Of a stretch of DNA of 64,000 bases, positions 44,612 through 55,507 are shown in pieces. Source of the DNA: Nitrospira defluvii (lineage in GTDB: Bacteria; Nitrospirota; Nitrospiria; Nitrospirales; Nitrospiraceae). Position 1 is the first letter of the stretch; every line of letters begins with the position of its first letter. A program made the translations under genes and the position numbers. The notes under the pieces were generated by a model. That model ran no database searches, was not told where the DNA came from, and saw only the letters and a list, made by a program, of their open reading frames with translations. The stretch covers positions 1 through 64,000 of the forward strand of contig WYAX01000010.1 of NCBI GenBank assembly GCA_011525625.1, written 5' to 3'.

Positions 44612-46129
44612 ATGCAGATCAAGGCAGAAGAGATCAGCTCCATTATCAAAGAGAAGATCAAGGGCTTCGACCAACAAGTCGATGTCAGCCAGACCGGCTC
44701 CGTCATTCAGGTCGGAGACGGCATTGCAAAAGTCTACGGACTCGATGGTGCCATGGCCGGAGAAATGCTTGAATTCCCCGGTGGCCTGTATGGCATCGCC
44801 TTGAACCTCGAAGAAGACAATGTCGGCGCCGTGTTGATGGGTGACGATGTCGGGATCAAAGAAGGCGACCCCGTCAAGCGCACCGGCCGAATTGCGGAAA
44901 TCCCTGTCGGCGAAGCCCTGGTCGGCCGCGTGGTCAACGCGATCGGACAGCCGATCGATGGCAAGGGCCCGATCAACTCGCAACATTCCTCTCGTATCGA
45001 AGTGGTGGCGCCTGGTGTGAATACCAGACAGTCCGTGCGCGAGCCGCTGCAGACGGGCATCAAGGCCATCGATGCCATGATTCCCATCGGTCGTGGTCAG
45101 CGTGAGTTGATCATCGGAGACCGCCAGACCGGCAAAACCGCGATCGCCGTCGACACCATCATCAATCAGAAGGGGCTCGGCGTATTTTGTATTTATGTCG
45201 CCGTAGGCCAGAAGCGGTCGACCGTTGCGCGCGTCGTGAAGACGCTCGAAGAAAACCACGCCATGGAATACAGCATGGTGGTGGCGGCAACGGCCAGCGA
45301 CCCGGCGCCGATGCAGTTCTTGGCCCCGTTTGCCGGCGCTGCGATCGGTGAGTATTTCCGCGACAACGGCAAGCACGCATTGATCGTGTATGACGATCTG
45401 TCAAAACACGCCGTTGCCTATCGTCAGCTGTCCCTCTTGCTCCGTCGTCCGCCCGGTCGTGAAGCCTATCCAGGCGATGTGTTCTATCTGCACTCCCGTC
45501 TCTTGGAGCGCGCCGCGAAATTGAGCGATAAGTTGGGCGGCGGCAGTTTGACGGCCCTGCCGATCATCGAGACGCAGGCCGGCGACGTGTCGGCCTATAT
45601 TCCGACGAACGTCATCTCGATCACCGACGGCCAGATCTATCTGGGCAGCGACTTGTTCTACTCCGGTATTCGTCCGGCGATTAACGTCGGTCTGTCCGTG
45701 TCCCGCGTCGGCGGATCGGCGCAGATCAAGACCATGAAGCAGGTCGCGGGTACGCTCCGCCTTGATCTTGCGCAGTACCGCGAAATGGCGGCCTTCTCAC
45801 AGTTCGGCAGCGAACTCGACAAGGCGACCCAGATGCAGCTCGCTCGTGGCGTCCGCATGGTGGAACTGCTGAAGCAAGGGCAATACAAGCCGATGCCCGT
45901 AGCCGACCAAGTGCTGTCGATTTATGCGGGTGTCAACGGATTCCTTGACGATGTCCCCGTGGACAAGGTCCTGCAATTCGAGGCCGATCTGCTCCACTAT
46001 GTCGCGCAGAACCATCAGGACATGCGCAAAGACATCGCCACGGTCGGAAAGATCGATGACAAAGTGGGCGGGAAGCTCAAAGAAATCATTTCGACGTTCA
46101 AGCAGAAAATGGGCTATGGAGGAAAGTAA
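44612..46129 (+). CDS. atpA: ATP synthase F1 subunit alpha
   Basis: 505 residues. Nucleotide-binding P-loop 'GDRQTGKTA' (169-177) and the signature '[17 protein letters not shown]' are intact, with a full beta-barrel N-terminus. Alpha alternates with beta in the F1 hexamer and carries the non-catalytic sites. Confidence 0.98.
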   Translation: MQIKAEEISSIIKEKIKGFDQQVDVSQTGSVIQVGDGIAKVYGLDGAMAGEMLEFPGGLYGIALNLEEDNVGAVLMGDDVGIKEGDPVKRTGRIAEIPVGEALVGRVVNAIGQPIDGKGPINSQHSSRIEVVAPGVNTRQSVREPLQTGIKAIDAMIPIGRGQRELIIGDRQTGKTAIAVDTIINQKGLGVFCIYVAVGQKRSTVARVVKTLEENHAMEYSMVVAATASDPAPMQFLAPFAGAAIGEYFRDNGKHALIVYDDLSKHAVAYRQLSLLLRRPPGREAYPGDVFYLHSRLLERAAKLSDKLGGGSLTALPIIETQAGDVSAYIPTNVISITDGQIYLGSDLFYSGIRPAINVGLSVSRVGGSAQIKTMKQVAGTLRLDLAQYREMAAFSQFGSELDKATQMQLARGVRMVELLKQGQYKPMPVADQVLSIYAGVNGFLDDVPVDKVLQFEADLLHYVAQNHQDMRKDIATVGKIDDKVGGKLKEIISTFKQKMGYGGK

Positions 46130-46211
46130 GACTTCGTGATTGCGTGATTGAGGAGTGACCATTCCTCTTTTCACTGAATCATCCAATCGGACCGGTCTGC
46201 TTCCGTAAAAT

Positions 46212-47096
46212 ATGCCGAGCTTACAATCTCTCAGGCGGAAAATTGCCGCCTTCAAAAATACGCAGAAGATCACCAAGGCCATGAAAATGGTCGCGGCGGC
46301 CAAGCTCAAGCGCTCGCAAGATCGTATTCTTGCCGCCCGTCCGTACGCGCACAAAATGCGCGGCGTGCTCAGCAATCTGAGTCAGCGCGTGAACCGTACC
46401 TCCCATCCCTTGCTTCAGAAGCGTGAGGGGAGGAAAATCGAAATCCTCGTCGTCACGAGCGATCGCGGTCTCTGCGGCGGTTTCAACGGCAACATCGTCA
46501 GAAAGAGCGCCGAATTTGTCCGGCAATGCGAGTCGCAAGGGTTGTCGGTCAATCTCAGTCTGATCGGTCGGAAAGGCCGGGATTATTTCCGCCGCCGATC
46601 CTGGCCGATCCGGCAGGAATGGACCGGGATTTTCGATAAGTTGAGTTTCGAGCACGCGATCGACATCGGTGGTGATCTGACCGAAAATTTCATCAAGGGT
46701 ACGTTCGACGAACTCTATGTGGTCTACAACGAGTTTAAGTCCGCCATCCAGCAGCGCGTGATTGTCGAAAAACTGTTCCCTATCGATGCAACGGCGGAGT
46801 TCGGAGCGCCACAAGCCACCGAGGGTTCCTCCCTTGGGGGTAGTTATCTGTATGAGCCTGATGAGGGCGAGCTGCTGAACGCGCTGGTTCCGAAGCACTT
46901 TCAAATTCAGACCTACCGAATTTTGCTGGAGTCGGCGGCCGCGGAACACGGCGCACGAATGGCGGCCATGGACGGCGCGACCCGCAATGCCGGTCAGCTG
47001 ATCAAAAAGGTCACCTTGTATTACAACAAGACCCGTCAGGCGGCCATTACCAAAGAGCTCATGGACATCGTGGGTGGCGCAGAGGCCCTGAAATAA
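46212..47096 (+). CDS. atpG: ATP synthase F1 subunit gamma
   Basis: 294 residues. N-terminal 'LRRKIAAFKNTQKITKAMKMVAAAKLKR' type helix and C-terminal 'ATRNAGQLIKKVTLYYNKTRQAAITKELMDIVGGAEAL' type helix form the rotating coiled coil. It is the central rotor shaft between F1 and the c-ring. Confidence 0.97.
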   Translation: MPSLQSLRRKIAAFKNTQKITKAMKMVAAAKLKRSQDRILAARPYAHKMRGVLSNLSQRVNRTSHPLLQKREGRKIEILVVTSDRGLCGGFNGNIVRKSAEFVRQCESQGLSVNLSLIGRKGRDYFRRRSWPIRQEWTGIFDKLSFEHAIDIGGDLTENFIKGTFDELYVVYNEFKSAIQQRVIVEKLFPIDATAEFGAPQATEGSSLGGSYLYEPDEGELLNALVPKHFQIQTYRILLESAAAEHGARMAAMDGATRNAGQLIKKVTLYYNKTRQAAITKELMDIVGGAEALK

Positions 47097-47128
47097 AATC
47101 TCGACTGAGGAATGCTGCACGACGGTAA

Positions 47129-48607
<1,479 letters not shown>

Positions 48608-48723
48608 CAGCCAGGTGCCCTTGTGCTCGCAGACCGCGCACGCTCGGAAGGTGCTCGGCCGATGCGCGCATGACAGGGCATCCTCACCGCTAGCCCTTTC
48701 GTGAGAGAGCAGGAAAAAGAACA

Positions 48724-49146
48724 ATGGCAGGAAAGATTCTTTTAGAAGTTGTGACGCCGGAAAAATTGCTCTTGAGTCAGGAGGTCGATGAGGTCATCGC
48801 TCCAGGCAGCGAGGGCGAGTTCGGTGTCCTGCCGGGTCATTGCCACCTGTTGTCTAGTCTACGTATCGGCGAGCTTCGTTATAAAACGCACGATATCTGG
48901 CACTATATGTCGATCCTGTGGGGCTACGCCGAGGTGACACCAGCCAAAGTCACCGTCATGGCCGAAATTGCTGAGAAGGCAGAGGATATCGATGTCGGTC
49001 GCGCGCAACAGGCCGTCGAAAAAGCCGAACAGCGGCTGCAGGCAGGGGGGCTCCCCTCCGAAGTCAAAGAAGCGCAGATCAGTCTCGAAAAGGCTCGTCT
49101 TCGCAAGAAGATTGCCGATCGTGCGCGGAAGGCCGGCCACGCGTAA
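48724..49146 (+). CDS. atpC: ATP synthase F1 subunit epsilon
   Basis: 140 residues: an N-terminal beta-sandwich ('EVVTPEKLLLSQEVDEVIAPGSEGEFGVLPGH' type) and two C-terminal helices rich in Ala, Glu and Lys. Epsilon sits on the rotor and can inhibit ATP hydrolysis. It closes the F1 cluster. Confidence 0.95.
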   Translation: MAGKILLEVVTPEKLLLSQEVDEVIAPGSEGEFGVLPGHCHLLSSLRIGELRYKTHDIWHYMSILWGYAEVTPAKVTVMAEIAEKAEDIDVGRAQQAVEKAEQRLQAGGLPSEVKEAQISLEKARLRKKIADRARKAGHA

Positions 49147-49210
49147 GCGATCCATCTCTCGGTTTTCCGGTGACGGCGCATCTCCTGGCCTCCGCTCCTC
49201 TCGTACCAAA

Positions 49211-50098
49211 GTGTTCTGCACCAATTTCCTCCGTTCCTTCTTTGCACTGCTTTTTCTCGCCCTCACTTCGGCTTGTGCCGTCCCCTCAATCCATAGTCGA
49301 CCGGTGCAAGAGGAGCCGACCTGGTTCGTTCGATTGGATTCGGTCGATCCTGTTGATCGGCGCACTGTGGGATACCAGCATCCGGCGACCTGGAGTGAAC
49401 AGGATCTTTTTGCCATCCTCAGCCGGCTGTTCCTCGAACAGCGCGTAGGCCTGATGGATGATCCGAGGCCCGTGCGCCAAGTCTTTTCTCGTGAGGAGCT
49501 ACAGCACATCGTGCCTAGCGTCAGAGAGGCCTTTCACACTGCCATGCCACAGGAATGGGTGGCCTTCACGATTGTCCAGCCAAGCGGGACTGAAAACCAT
49601 GCCTTGACGTCAGGTGGTCTGTTTCTGGAGGCCGATCGGCTGCACATTGTGGTCGCCAATCACCGGACCATCCTGCCGACGAATTCCCCTGAAGGTCTGA
49701 AGGTCCGACACAATCCCCTGTATTCGGTCAACGGAAGTGGGGGCATCCTCGGGCTCGAACCACGCCGCTACGTGCTCTCAACGAAGGCCAACTGGTCCGG
49801 AGGCTACCGCGCGTCGGCGAACGAAATGGTTCTGGACCATGTGGGCTTGTTGGCGAGTATCAACCTGTCGGATCGCATGGAGTCGACCAGGCTCATCTCG
49901 CCATCTGGGCCACCTGGTCTGCCCCAAACCCTTCACAGCAATGTGGAGTCGACAGCCGAGGCGACCACCAGCGATCCAGCGGCAGCCATTCATCGCCTCG
50001 AAGGTGAAATCGAGCATCTCAAGCGGCAGCTTGCAGACAAGCAGCGGGAGGTGGAGCGTCTGAAGGCCAATTCCCTAGGCCAACCGACCAGCCGCTGA
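49211..50098 (+). CDS. Lipoprotein of unknown function with C-terminal coiled coil
   Basis: 295 residues from a GTG at 49211, the only start in frame before the signal peptide. The signal ends in lipobox 'LALTSAC'. The central part contains 'WSEQDLFAILSRLFLEQ' and 'LQHIVPSVREAFHTAMPQEWVAFTIVQP', followed by strand-rich segments; the last 45 residues are a coiled coil rich in Glu, Lys and Gln. I do not recognise the family. It follows atpC on the same strand. Confidence 0.65.
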   Translation: MFCTNFLRSFFALLFLALTSACAVPSIHSRPVQEEPTWFVRLDSVDPVDRRTVGYQHPATWSEQDLFAILSRLFLEQRVGLMDDPRPVRQVFSREELQHIVPSVREAFHTAMPQEWVAFTIVQPSGTENHALTSGGLFLEADRLHIVVANHRTILPTNSPEGLKVRHNPLYSVNGSGGILGLEPRRYVLSTKANWSGGYRASANEMVLDHVGLLASINLSDRMESTRLISPSGPPGLPQTLHSNVESTAEATTSDPAAAIHRLEGEIEHLKRQLADKQREVERLKANSLGQPTSR

Positions 50099-50218
50099 GT
50101 CGCGCAGGACCATGGTCGAGTTCCCCAAGGCCGTGAGGGGAAGGGCGGCTCCCGAAAGCACAACCACTCTCGCTGAGCGTGAGCATTGCCATGTCACAAC
50201 GGTGTAGCTCGGGAACAC

Positions 50219-51148
50219 GTGCAGACACACTTTATTATTTCCGCGGGTGAACGACCGAAACGATTAGACATGTTTCTGGTTTATCGTGAGCCGAAACTGT
50301 CGCGAGCGGCATTGCAGCGGATGATCCAAGCCGGGTGGGTGAGGATCAACGACCGTGACGCCAAACCGAGTCGGAAGGTGAAGCCGGGAGATGTCGTACG
50401 ACTCGACAGCCCACAACCGGCGCCACTATTGTGCAATGGTCAGAATCGGGGTCTCGACATTCTCTTTGAGGACGGTGCCTGCCTCGTCGTGAACAAACCG
50501 CCTGGGATTGTCTGTCACCCGGGGCCGGGCCATTGGAGCGACACTCTGCTGAACGCGCTCCTTGACCACGTGGGTCCGAACGGAGGAGTAGGAAAAATCG
50601 GCTTTGTCCATCGACTCGACAAGGATACATCCGGGGTGCTGCTGGTGGCCAAAACTCAGGAGGCTCACCGGAGTCTATCGGCACAATTCGCGCGCCACTC
50701 GACTACGAGGGAATACGAAGCCTTGGTCCATGGCGTCCCACGACGCTCCTCAGGCCTCATCGACAGAGCGTTAGGTCCGGAGACGGGCAATCCCACACGC
50801 ACGTCGATCCATACGCTCCGTCCAAAGTCCTCAGCGACAGCCTACCGGGTCGAGGAAACGTTTGATGGGATGGCTGCGCGCCTGTTGCTGATGCCGCAGA
50901 CCGGCAGGACGCATCAAATTCGCGCGCATCTTGAAACGATCGGCCATCCGATCATCGGCGACCGGCTCTATGGCGGTAGCGCCATTTGTGTAGCCGAGGG
51001 GCTTCCGGCCCCCAGGGTGATGTTGCATGCGAGAAAGCTCGGCTTTCACCACCCGGAGCATCACGATTATTGTGAATTCGAGGTGGAGGCTCCAGGGGAT
51101 TTTCAGTCGATTCGTCGAATGCTTCAGCTCGGCCTGCCCGGTCATTAG
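50219..51148 (+). CDS. RluA-family 23S rRNA/tRNA pseudouridine synthase, copy 1
   Basis: About 309 residues from the GTG at 50219 (GGGAAC upstream); a TTG at 50186 would lengthen it by 11. An S4 RNA-binding domain ('RLDMFLVYREPKLSRAALQRMIQAGWVRIN') is followed by the synthase domain with 'GFVHRLDKDTSGVLLVAKT' including the catalytic Asp, and 'MPQTGRTHQIRAHLETIGHPIIGD'. The family isomerises uridines in large-subunit rRNA or tRNA; the exact target is not set. Confidence 0.9.
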   Translation: MQTHFIISAGERPKRLDMFLVYREPKLSRAALQRMIQAGWVRINDRDAKPSRKVKPGDVVRLDSPQPAPLLCNGQNRGLDILFEDGACLVVNKPPGIVCHPGPGHWSDTLLNALLDHVGPNGGVGKIGFVHRLDKDTSGVLLVAKTQEAHRSLSAQFARHSTTREYEALVHGVPRRSSGLIDRALGPETGNPTRTSIHTLRPKSSATAYRVEETFDGMAARLLLMPQTGRTHQIRAHLETIGHPIIGDRLYGGSAICVAEGLPAPRVMLHARKLGFHHPEHHDYCEFEVEAPGDFQSIRRMLQLGLPGH

Positions 51149-51401
51149 AGAGTCTAGAAAGCTGCCGCCGGATGTCGGAGACAGTGGTGCCAACTCTATT
51201 GCTGGCCGCGCCATATCGCGCCTCCCGTGAGTCTCCGTTCACTGTGCGAATTGCGGCAGACGTCAATACCGCGGCGATCACCCTCTCTCCCTACCATGCG
51301 AACAGGCGCGCTGCTGACCCCGCGGACCCTGTCGGCAGTCTCAGGCAAGCGAGGGCCTCAGTCCTTTAGGCAATCCTGTCGAGAATGATGGCATACACAC
51401 G

Positions 51402-51887
51402 TTAAAGTGAAAGGCTGGAAATATCGCGGTCGAGATGCCGGCGCTGGAGAAGAAAGAAGGGAAAGCGTCCAAAGGCGAGATGGCACCCGACAAGATAGCA
51501 GGGCTGTTGCGGGCCGACAGGAAGTTCGGTCGTCCATCTCACTTCAAACAGACTCGACTCCCGCTGCGTCTGGAGAGCGGGATTGTGGAGCATGAGCATT
51601 TCCACGCCGCGAGGCTGTTGATCCAGCAGCAAGAGAATCCCGCCTGAACTAATGTTCAGCGAATGCGCCTTCCCGGAGATGAGCGGCGCTTCCTGCCGCT
51701 GTCCCTGTACGAACCCATAGAGACAAGGGGTCTTCACCGCAAATCGCGCATCGATGCGTCGCTCATGCCGGGCAACCGGTTCAACAAACGCCGGTTGGTT
51801 GTCCACAGTGGTTGACGGCGCACCTACGTTAGGGCTCAGAGCCTGCTGTAGCGACCTGAGCATTCTGTGGATAAAATCTGGGGTCAT
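51402..51887 (-). CDS. PilZ-domain protein
   Basis: 161 residues from the ATG at 51887; a TTG at 51944 would add 19. The PilZ signature is 'ARHERRIDARFAV' (R-x-x-x-R region) followed by 'SLNISSGGILLLL' ([DN]-x-S-x-x-G). Such domains bind cyclic di-GMP. It is on the opposite strand between two RluA-type genes and contains two DnaA-box-like sequences. A GGDEF protein is encoded later in the window, but no direct link is shown. Confidence 0.82.
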   Translation of the reverse strand: MTPDFIHRMLRSLQQALSPNVGAPSTTVDNQPAFVEPVARHERRIDARFAVKTPCLYGFVQGQRQEAPLISGKAHSLNISSGGILLLLDQQPRGVEMLMLHNPALQTQRESSLFEVRWTTELPVGPQQPCYLVGCHLAFGRFPFFLLQRRHLDRDISSLSL

Positions 51888-52160
51888 CGCGGCGCCCTGT
51901 TCCGACAACTGTGTGACGCGAACTCTCACTGATGAAGAAAGCAATTCGAGTGCCTAATGGCGCACTGTGCAGGTGGGGCGCCAACAATATGATTTTGGTT
52001 CAAGGAAGACGGTGAGGGTGGCGCAACCCGTCGTCTGTGCCGCATGGTCGTGGTGTCAAAATCTCCGCAGGAGCGTCAGAACTGTAAACCTCTGTAAGGG
52101 GGCAGGCCGCGGATGTGCGAGTAGTGCGACGTTTCTTCGTTGTGGATGGGGTGTGGATGA
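51799..52160. promoter_or_regulatory. Cluster of DnaA-box-like sequences
   Basis: TTGTCCACA (51799-51807, one change from TTATCCACA), TGTGGATAA (51866-51874, a perfect box on the minus strand), TGTGGATGG (52141-52149, two changes) and TGTGGATGA (52152-52160, one change). The cluster spans the end of the PilZ gene and the intergenic stretch before the second RluA gene. It could be part of an origin or a DnaA-titrating site. Origin function is not shown. Confidence 0.35.
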
Positions 52161-52276
52161 CATGTGTGTGATATGTGTAGAACCGGTGTATGGTTCGGCA
52201 TCTTGTTTTTGCTGAGCCCCCTATGTCAGCCTACGCACGCATTCATGCTGGTCATCCATCAAGCAACCAGAACGAG

Positions 52277-53257
52277 ATGAGAGTGAGTACGACCCCGGTC
52301 GAAATTGTGGTGACGGGAGGGGAATCGACAAAACGGATCGACGTCTTTCTTGCCAATCGTGATCCAACGTTTTCCCGCTCGGCGTTGCAGCGTTTGATCG
52401 GGGAGGGACGCATCCAGATCAATGGCCGGACTGTGCGGCCGAGTCAGAAGATCAAACCGGGGGACCGGATTAGGTTGGAAGTCCCTCGTCCTGAGCCGCT
52501 CGATCTCCACCCAGAGGCGATTCCCTTTGAGATTTTGTATGAAGACAGCGATGTGTTAGTGCTGAACAAGCCGGCGGGTTTGGTGGTGCATCCAGCGCCG
52601 GGGAATTGGTCGGGTACGCTCGTGAATGCGTTGCTGCATCATTTTGCGACATCCGGCGTGACACCGTCGCAAGTGGGGGGAAAGGAACGGCCGGGTCTGG
52701 TCCACCGACTCGACAAGGAGACCTCCGGTGTGATGGTCATTGCCAAGACCGATCAAGCTCATCGCGCGTTGGCCGCCCAGTTCAAGCTTCATACGATCAC
52801 CAGGGTCTATGAGGCGTTGATTTGGGGGGTCCCTAAGAAGGGCCATGGTCTCATTGAACTCGCCATCGGCCGTGACACGAAGGAACGGAAAAAATTTTCA
52901 GTCCGGACGACGAAACCGAAAGCCTCAGCGACCGAGTATCGAGTGGAGGCACGGTATGGAAAGATGGCCGCGCATGTGCGTCTTGTTCCGAGGACAGGGC
53001 GTACGCATCAATTGCGGGTGCATCTCAGCTCGATCGACCACCCCATCCTCGGCGATAAGACCTATGGTGGTGCTAAAGTAATGACTGTGTCGGGAATTCA
53101 GGTTCCACGTGTGATGCTCCATGCCCGCACGCTCGGCTTCACACACCCCACCGGTGGTCAGTATCATCAGTTCGACGTGCCGGTTCCCGTCGATATCGCG
53201 CAGGTACGAGACGGGCTTGAGGGGGCGACCGCGCGTGAGCTCAGAGGCGGGTCGTAA
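52277..53257 (+). CDS. RluA-family pseudouridine synthase, copy 2
   Basis: 326 residues from the ATG at 52277; ATGs at 52190 and 52223 are possible. S4 domain 'RIDVFLANRDPTFSRSALQRLIGEGRIQIN', then 'GLVHRLDKETSGVMVIAKT' and 'VPRTGRTHQLRVHLSSIDHPILGD'. It has the same layout as copy 1 but is clearly diverged. RluD/RluC-like activity is likely; the target cannot be assigned. Confidence 0.9.
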   Translation: MRVSTTPVEIVVTGGESTKRIDVFLANRDPTFSRSALQRLIGEGRIQINGRTVRPSQKIKPGDRIRLEVPRPEPLDLHPEAIPFEILYEDSDVLVLNKPAGLVVHPAPGNWSGTLVNALLHHFATSGVTPSQVGGKERPGLVHRLDKETSGVMVIAKTDQAHRALAAQFKLHTITRVYEALIWGVPKKGHGLIELAIGRDTKERKKFSVRTTKPKASATEYRVEARYGKMAAHVRLVPRTGRTHQLRVHLSSIDHPILGDKTYGGAKVMTVSGIQVPRVMLHARTLGFTHPTGGQYHQFDVPVPVDIAQVRDGLEGATARELRGGS

Positions 53258-53316
53258 GCGACATGCCTGTGGGGGAGGTTGCAAGGTCTGCTGGTGAGTG
53301 TCAGGAAAGGAATGTT

Positions 53317-53739
53317 ATGGAAACCAGTGCCGTACTTGATCGGATCGGGGAGTTGATCGCGCAGCTCAAAGGCTACGCGTCAAAGTTGCCGACAGTCGTG
53401 CATCTCGCATCCGTGCCGACCGGGGTCAAACCTAAACCGGAAGCCGTCGAGGCGTTCGAGCAGGCACTCTTGCGATTTCGGGAGCAAAGCGGGCGTTCCC
53501 CATTCAGGGGTCTGCAGGACTATCTCATCGAATCGCTCGAAGCGTTCGAGGTCGGCAATGTGCTGGGCGCGGTGCAGCCGCTGCTGGCTGTCCTCGATCA
53601 TCTTGAACGTATGCAGCGGGACAAGGAAATTAAGGTGGTTCCCGCAGAAGAGAAGCGAATGGGGGAGTACCGCAGTGCCTTGGTGAAAATTCTCCCTGGT
53701 AGTCAGCCGGAGCTTGAGGGGGCGGGGCGGGGCATGTAG
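53317..53739 (+). CDS. Small helical protein of unknown function
   Basis: 140 residues from the ATG at 53317 with AGGAAAGGAA upstream. The sequence is predicted mostly helical ('LDRIGELIAQLKGYASKLP', 'VEAFEQALLRFREQSG', 'DYLIESLEAFEVGNVLGAVQPLLAVLDHLERMQ'). No motif is recognised. It lies 60 bp after the second RluA gene on the same strand. Confidence 0.6.
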   Translation: METSAVLDRIGELIAQLKGYASKLPTVVHLASVPTGVKPKPEAVEAFEQALLRFREQSGRSPFRGLQDYLIESLEAFEVGNVLGAVQPLLAVLDHLERMQRDKEIKVVPAEEKRMGEYRSALVKILPGSQPELEGAGRGM

Positions 53740-53813
53740 GGAGACAGTCGTGAGTGCTCCGTGTTGCGTGATGAATCGAATGCCGACTCAGCACGCAGAG
53801 CTCGTCCGGTGAA

Positions 53814-53993
53814 TCAGTGCCCCATCTTCGGGCCGGTTGCATTCGCTCCGGCGGTCACGAGTTGAAACCGGACGGTTGAGCCGCAATGCGGGCACTTGGC
53901 ACGGACGGTCTGCTCATCGATGACTTCGTAGTGATCTTGCTTGAGCCACATCAATTGAAAGCACTTCGGACAGCTTCGTACTTGCGTTCCCAT
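53814..53993 (-). CDS. Small zinc-ribbon protein
   Basis: 59 residues. Two CxxC knuckles, 'CPKC' (residues 8-11) and 'CPHC' (about 36-39), enclose a short strand-rich segment ('LKQDHYEVIDEQTVRAK'), a zinc-ribbon of the zinc-ribbon/MJ0042 type. AGGGGAAG precedes the ATG. Function unknown. Confidence 0.75.
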   Translation of the reverse strand: MGTQVRSCPKCFQLMWLKQDHYEVIDEQTVRAKCPHCGSTVRFQLVTAGANATGPKMGH

Positions 53994-54056
53994 GGTCTTC
54001 CCCTTACACTACGGTGAATCGTCTCCCCACGCGCGGAGGGATTAATTTAGTACAAG

Positions 54057-54497
54057 ATGCCTCCTGCTCTCAAGACCGGCCAACGACCCATCACATTTTC
54101 CGATCGCAACGATTTCGACGCGGCAGAACTGATTCAATTGTACCGGCAGGCTCCGTGGGCGAAGGATCGGGCCCTCGAGCAGGCGAAGGCGATGTTAGCC
54201 CAGACGGATCTCGTGATTTCGGCGTGGGACGGATCCCGGCTTGTCGGCTTCGGGCGCGTGCTGACGGATTACGTGTTCCGAGCCTCCATCTGGGATGTGA
54301 TCGTCGACCGCGACTATCAAGGTCAGAGGATCGGTACCGAGATTGTGCGCCGCATTCTCGACCATCCCACGTTGCAACAGGTTGAGCTGTTCTGGCTGTG
54401 TACGCGACGACCGGGCTTTTACGAGCGGCTTGGCTTCAGCGCCAAAGAGCAGACCGGCATGGTCTGGTCGCGAAATACGTCCGGCTCGAAGAGCTGA
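54057..54497 (+). CDS. GNAT-family N-acetyltransferase
   Basis: 146 residues. 'WDGSRLVGFGRVLTDYVFRASIWDVIVDRDYQGQRIGTEIVRRIL' carries motifs D and A of the GNAT fold (the Q-G-Q-R-I-G acetyl-CoA loop), and 'FWLCTRRPGFYERLGF' is motif B. Acetyl-CoA transferase of unknown substrate. It is divergent from the zinc-ribbon gene. Confidence 0.88.
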   Translation: MPPALKTGQRPITFSDRNDFDAAELIQLYRQAPWAKDRALEQAKAMLAQTDLVISAWDGSRLVGFGRVLTDYVFRASIWDVIVDRDYQGQRIGTEIVRRILDHPTLQQVELFWLCTRRPGFYERLGFSAKEQTGMVWSRNTSGSKS

Positions 54498-54583
54498 TTC
54501 GTCGCTGTTCCTGTCAAGATCCCCCGTTCACATGTGTGCTGTGATGAGCCTGAGCCTCAGGGGATTTCTCTGTCCAAACAGGG

Positions 54584-55405
54584 CTATTCAGGGTGCACGC
54601 GATGGAGTCGTTTGGGGGAGCAGCAGACCGCGAGGAAAAAGAGTGCGGTGGCGAGCAAGACGATGGACGGCCCCGAGGGTAGGTCGAACATGTACGACAG
54701 CAGGACGCCTGTGACGGCGCAGAATACGCCAATGAGCATGGAGTAGAGCGTCATCTGGGCGAGGCTGTGGGTGAGCTGGTAGGCCGTAGAAGCCGGAATG
54801 AGGATCATGGCAAAGACTAAAATGGCGCCGACGGTCTTGAGTGCGATCACGACGGTCAGCGCCACCAGCGTCAGGAGGAGGTAGAAAATCTGCCGGGCCG
54901 GCACACCGGAGGCTGCGGCCATTTCCTGATCGAACGCGATGAAATATAACTCCTTGGACAAGAGAAGGATCGTTCCCAACACCCCGACGCTTAACCCGCC
55001 GATCGTGATGAGTTCCTCCTTGGTGACCGACAACACACTGCCGAAGAGGTATCCGTAGACCTCCGGGTTGTATGTCTTCATCAAGCCGAGAAACAGAATC
55101 GCCAACGCCATGGTGGCGGTATAAAGGATGCCGATCGAGACATCCAGTTTCATGCGGCCCTTTTCCTCGACCCATCCGGTGATCCAGACCGTAGCCAGTC
55201 CAAAGACGATGGCGAGGCTCAAGGGCGGAAGCCCGAGCAGGTAGGCAAGCGTCACGCCGGCGAAAGCGGCATGGGCCGTTCCGGCTCCGGCAAAGGCCAG
55301 TCCACGCAGCACCACGAACACACCGATGACGGAACAGACCGAACCAACCAGGGCGGCGGCCAGCAGGGAACGTTGCATGAAATCGTATGCGAGCAGTTCA
55401 AGCAT
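54584..55405 (-). CDS. znuB: ZnuB-type metal ABC permease
   Basis: 273 residues, about eight membrane helices. The family features 'GLAFAGAGTAHAAFAGVTLAYLLGLPP', 'GVPARQIFYLLLTLVALTVVIALKTVGAILVFAMILIPASTAY' type segments are present. It forms the membrane channel of a zinc or manganese importer with the ATPase and binding protein encoded upstream. Confidence 0.92.
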   Translation of the reverse strand: MLELLAYDFMQRSLLAAALVGSVCSVIGVFVVLRGLAFAGAGTAHAAFAGVTLAYLLGLPPLSLAIVFGLATVWITGWVEEKGRMKLDVSIGILYTATMALAILFLGLMKTYNPEVYGYLFGSVLSVTKEELITIGGLSVGVLGTILLLSKELYFIAFDQEMAAASGVPARQIFYLLLTLVALTVVIALKTVGAILVFAMILIPASTAYQLTHSLAQMTLYSMLIGVFCAVTGVLLSYMFDLPSGPSIVLLATALFFLAVCCSPKRLHRVHPE

Positions 55406-55507
55406 GGTGTGAGTCGATCATGGGAACATGTCGGGCCAGCAGAGAGGATGTGGCCGATCCTTCAGCCGCCCAATGGTTAGGGCGCCTGCTTCACCCCTCA
55501 CGAGTCC

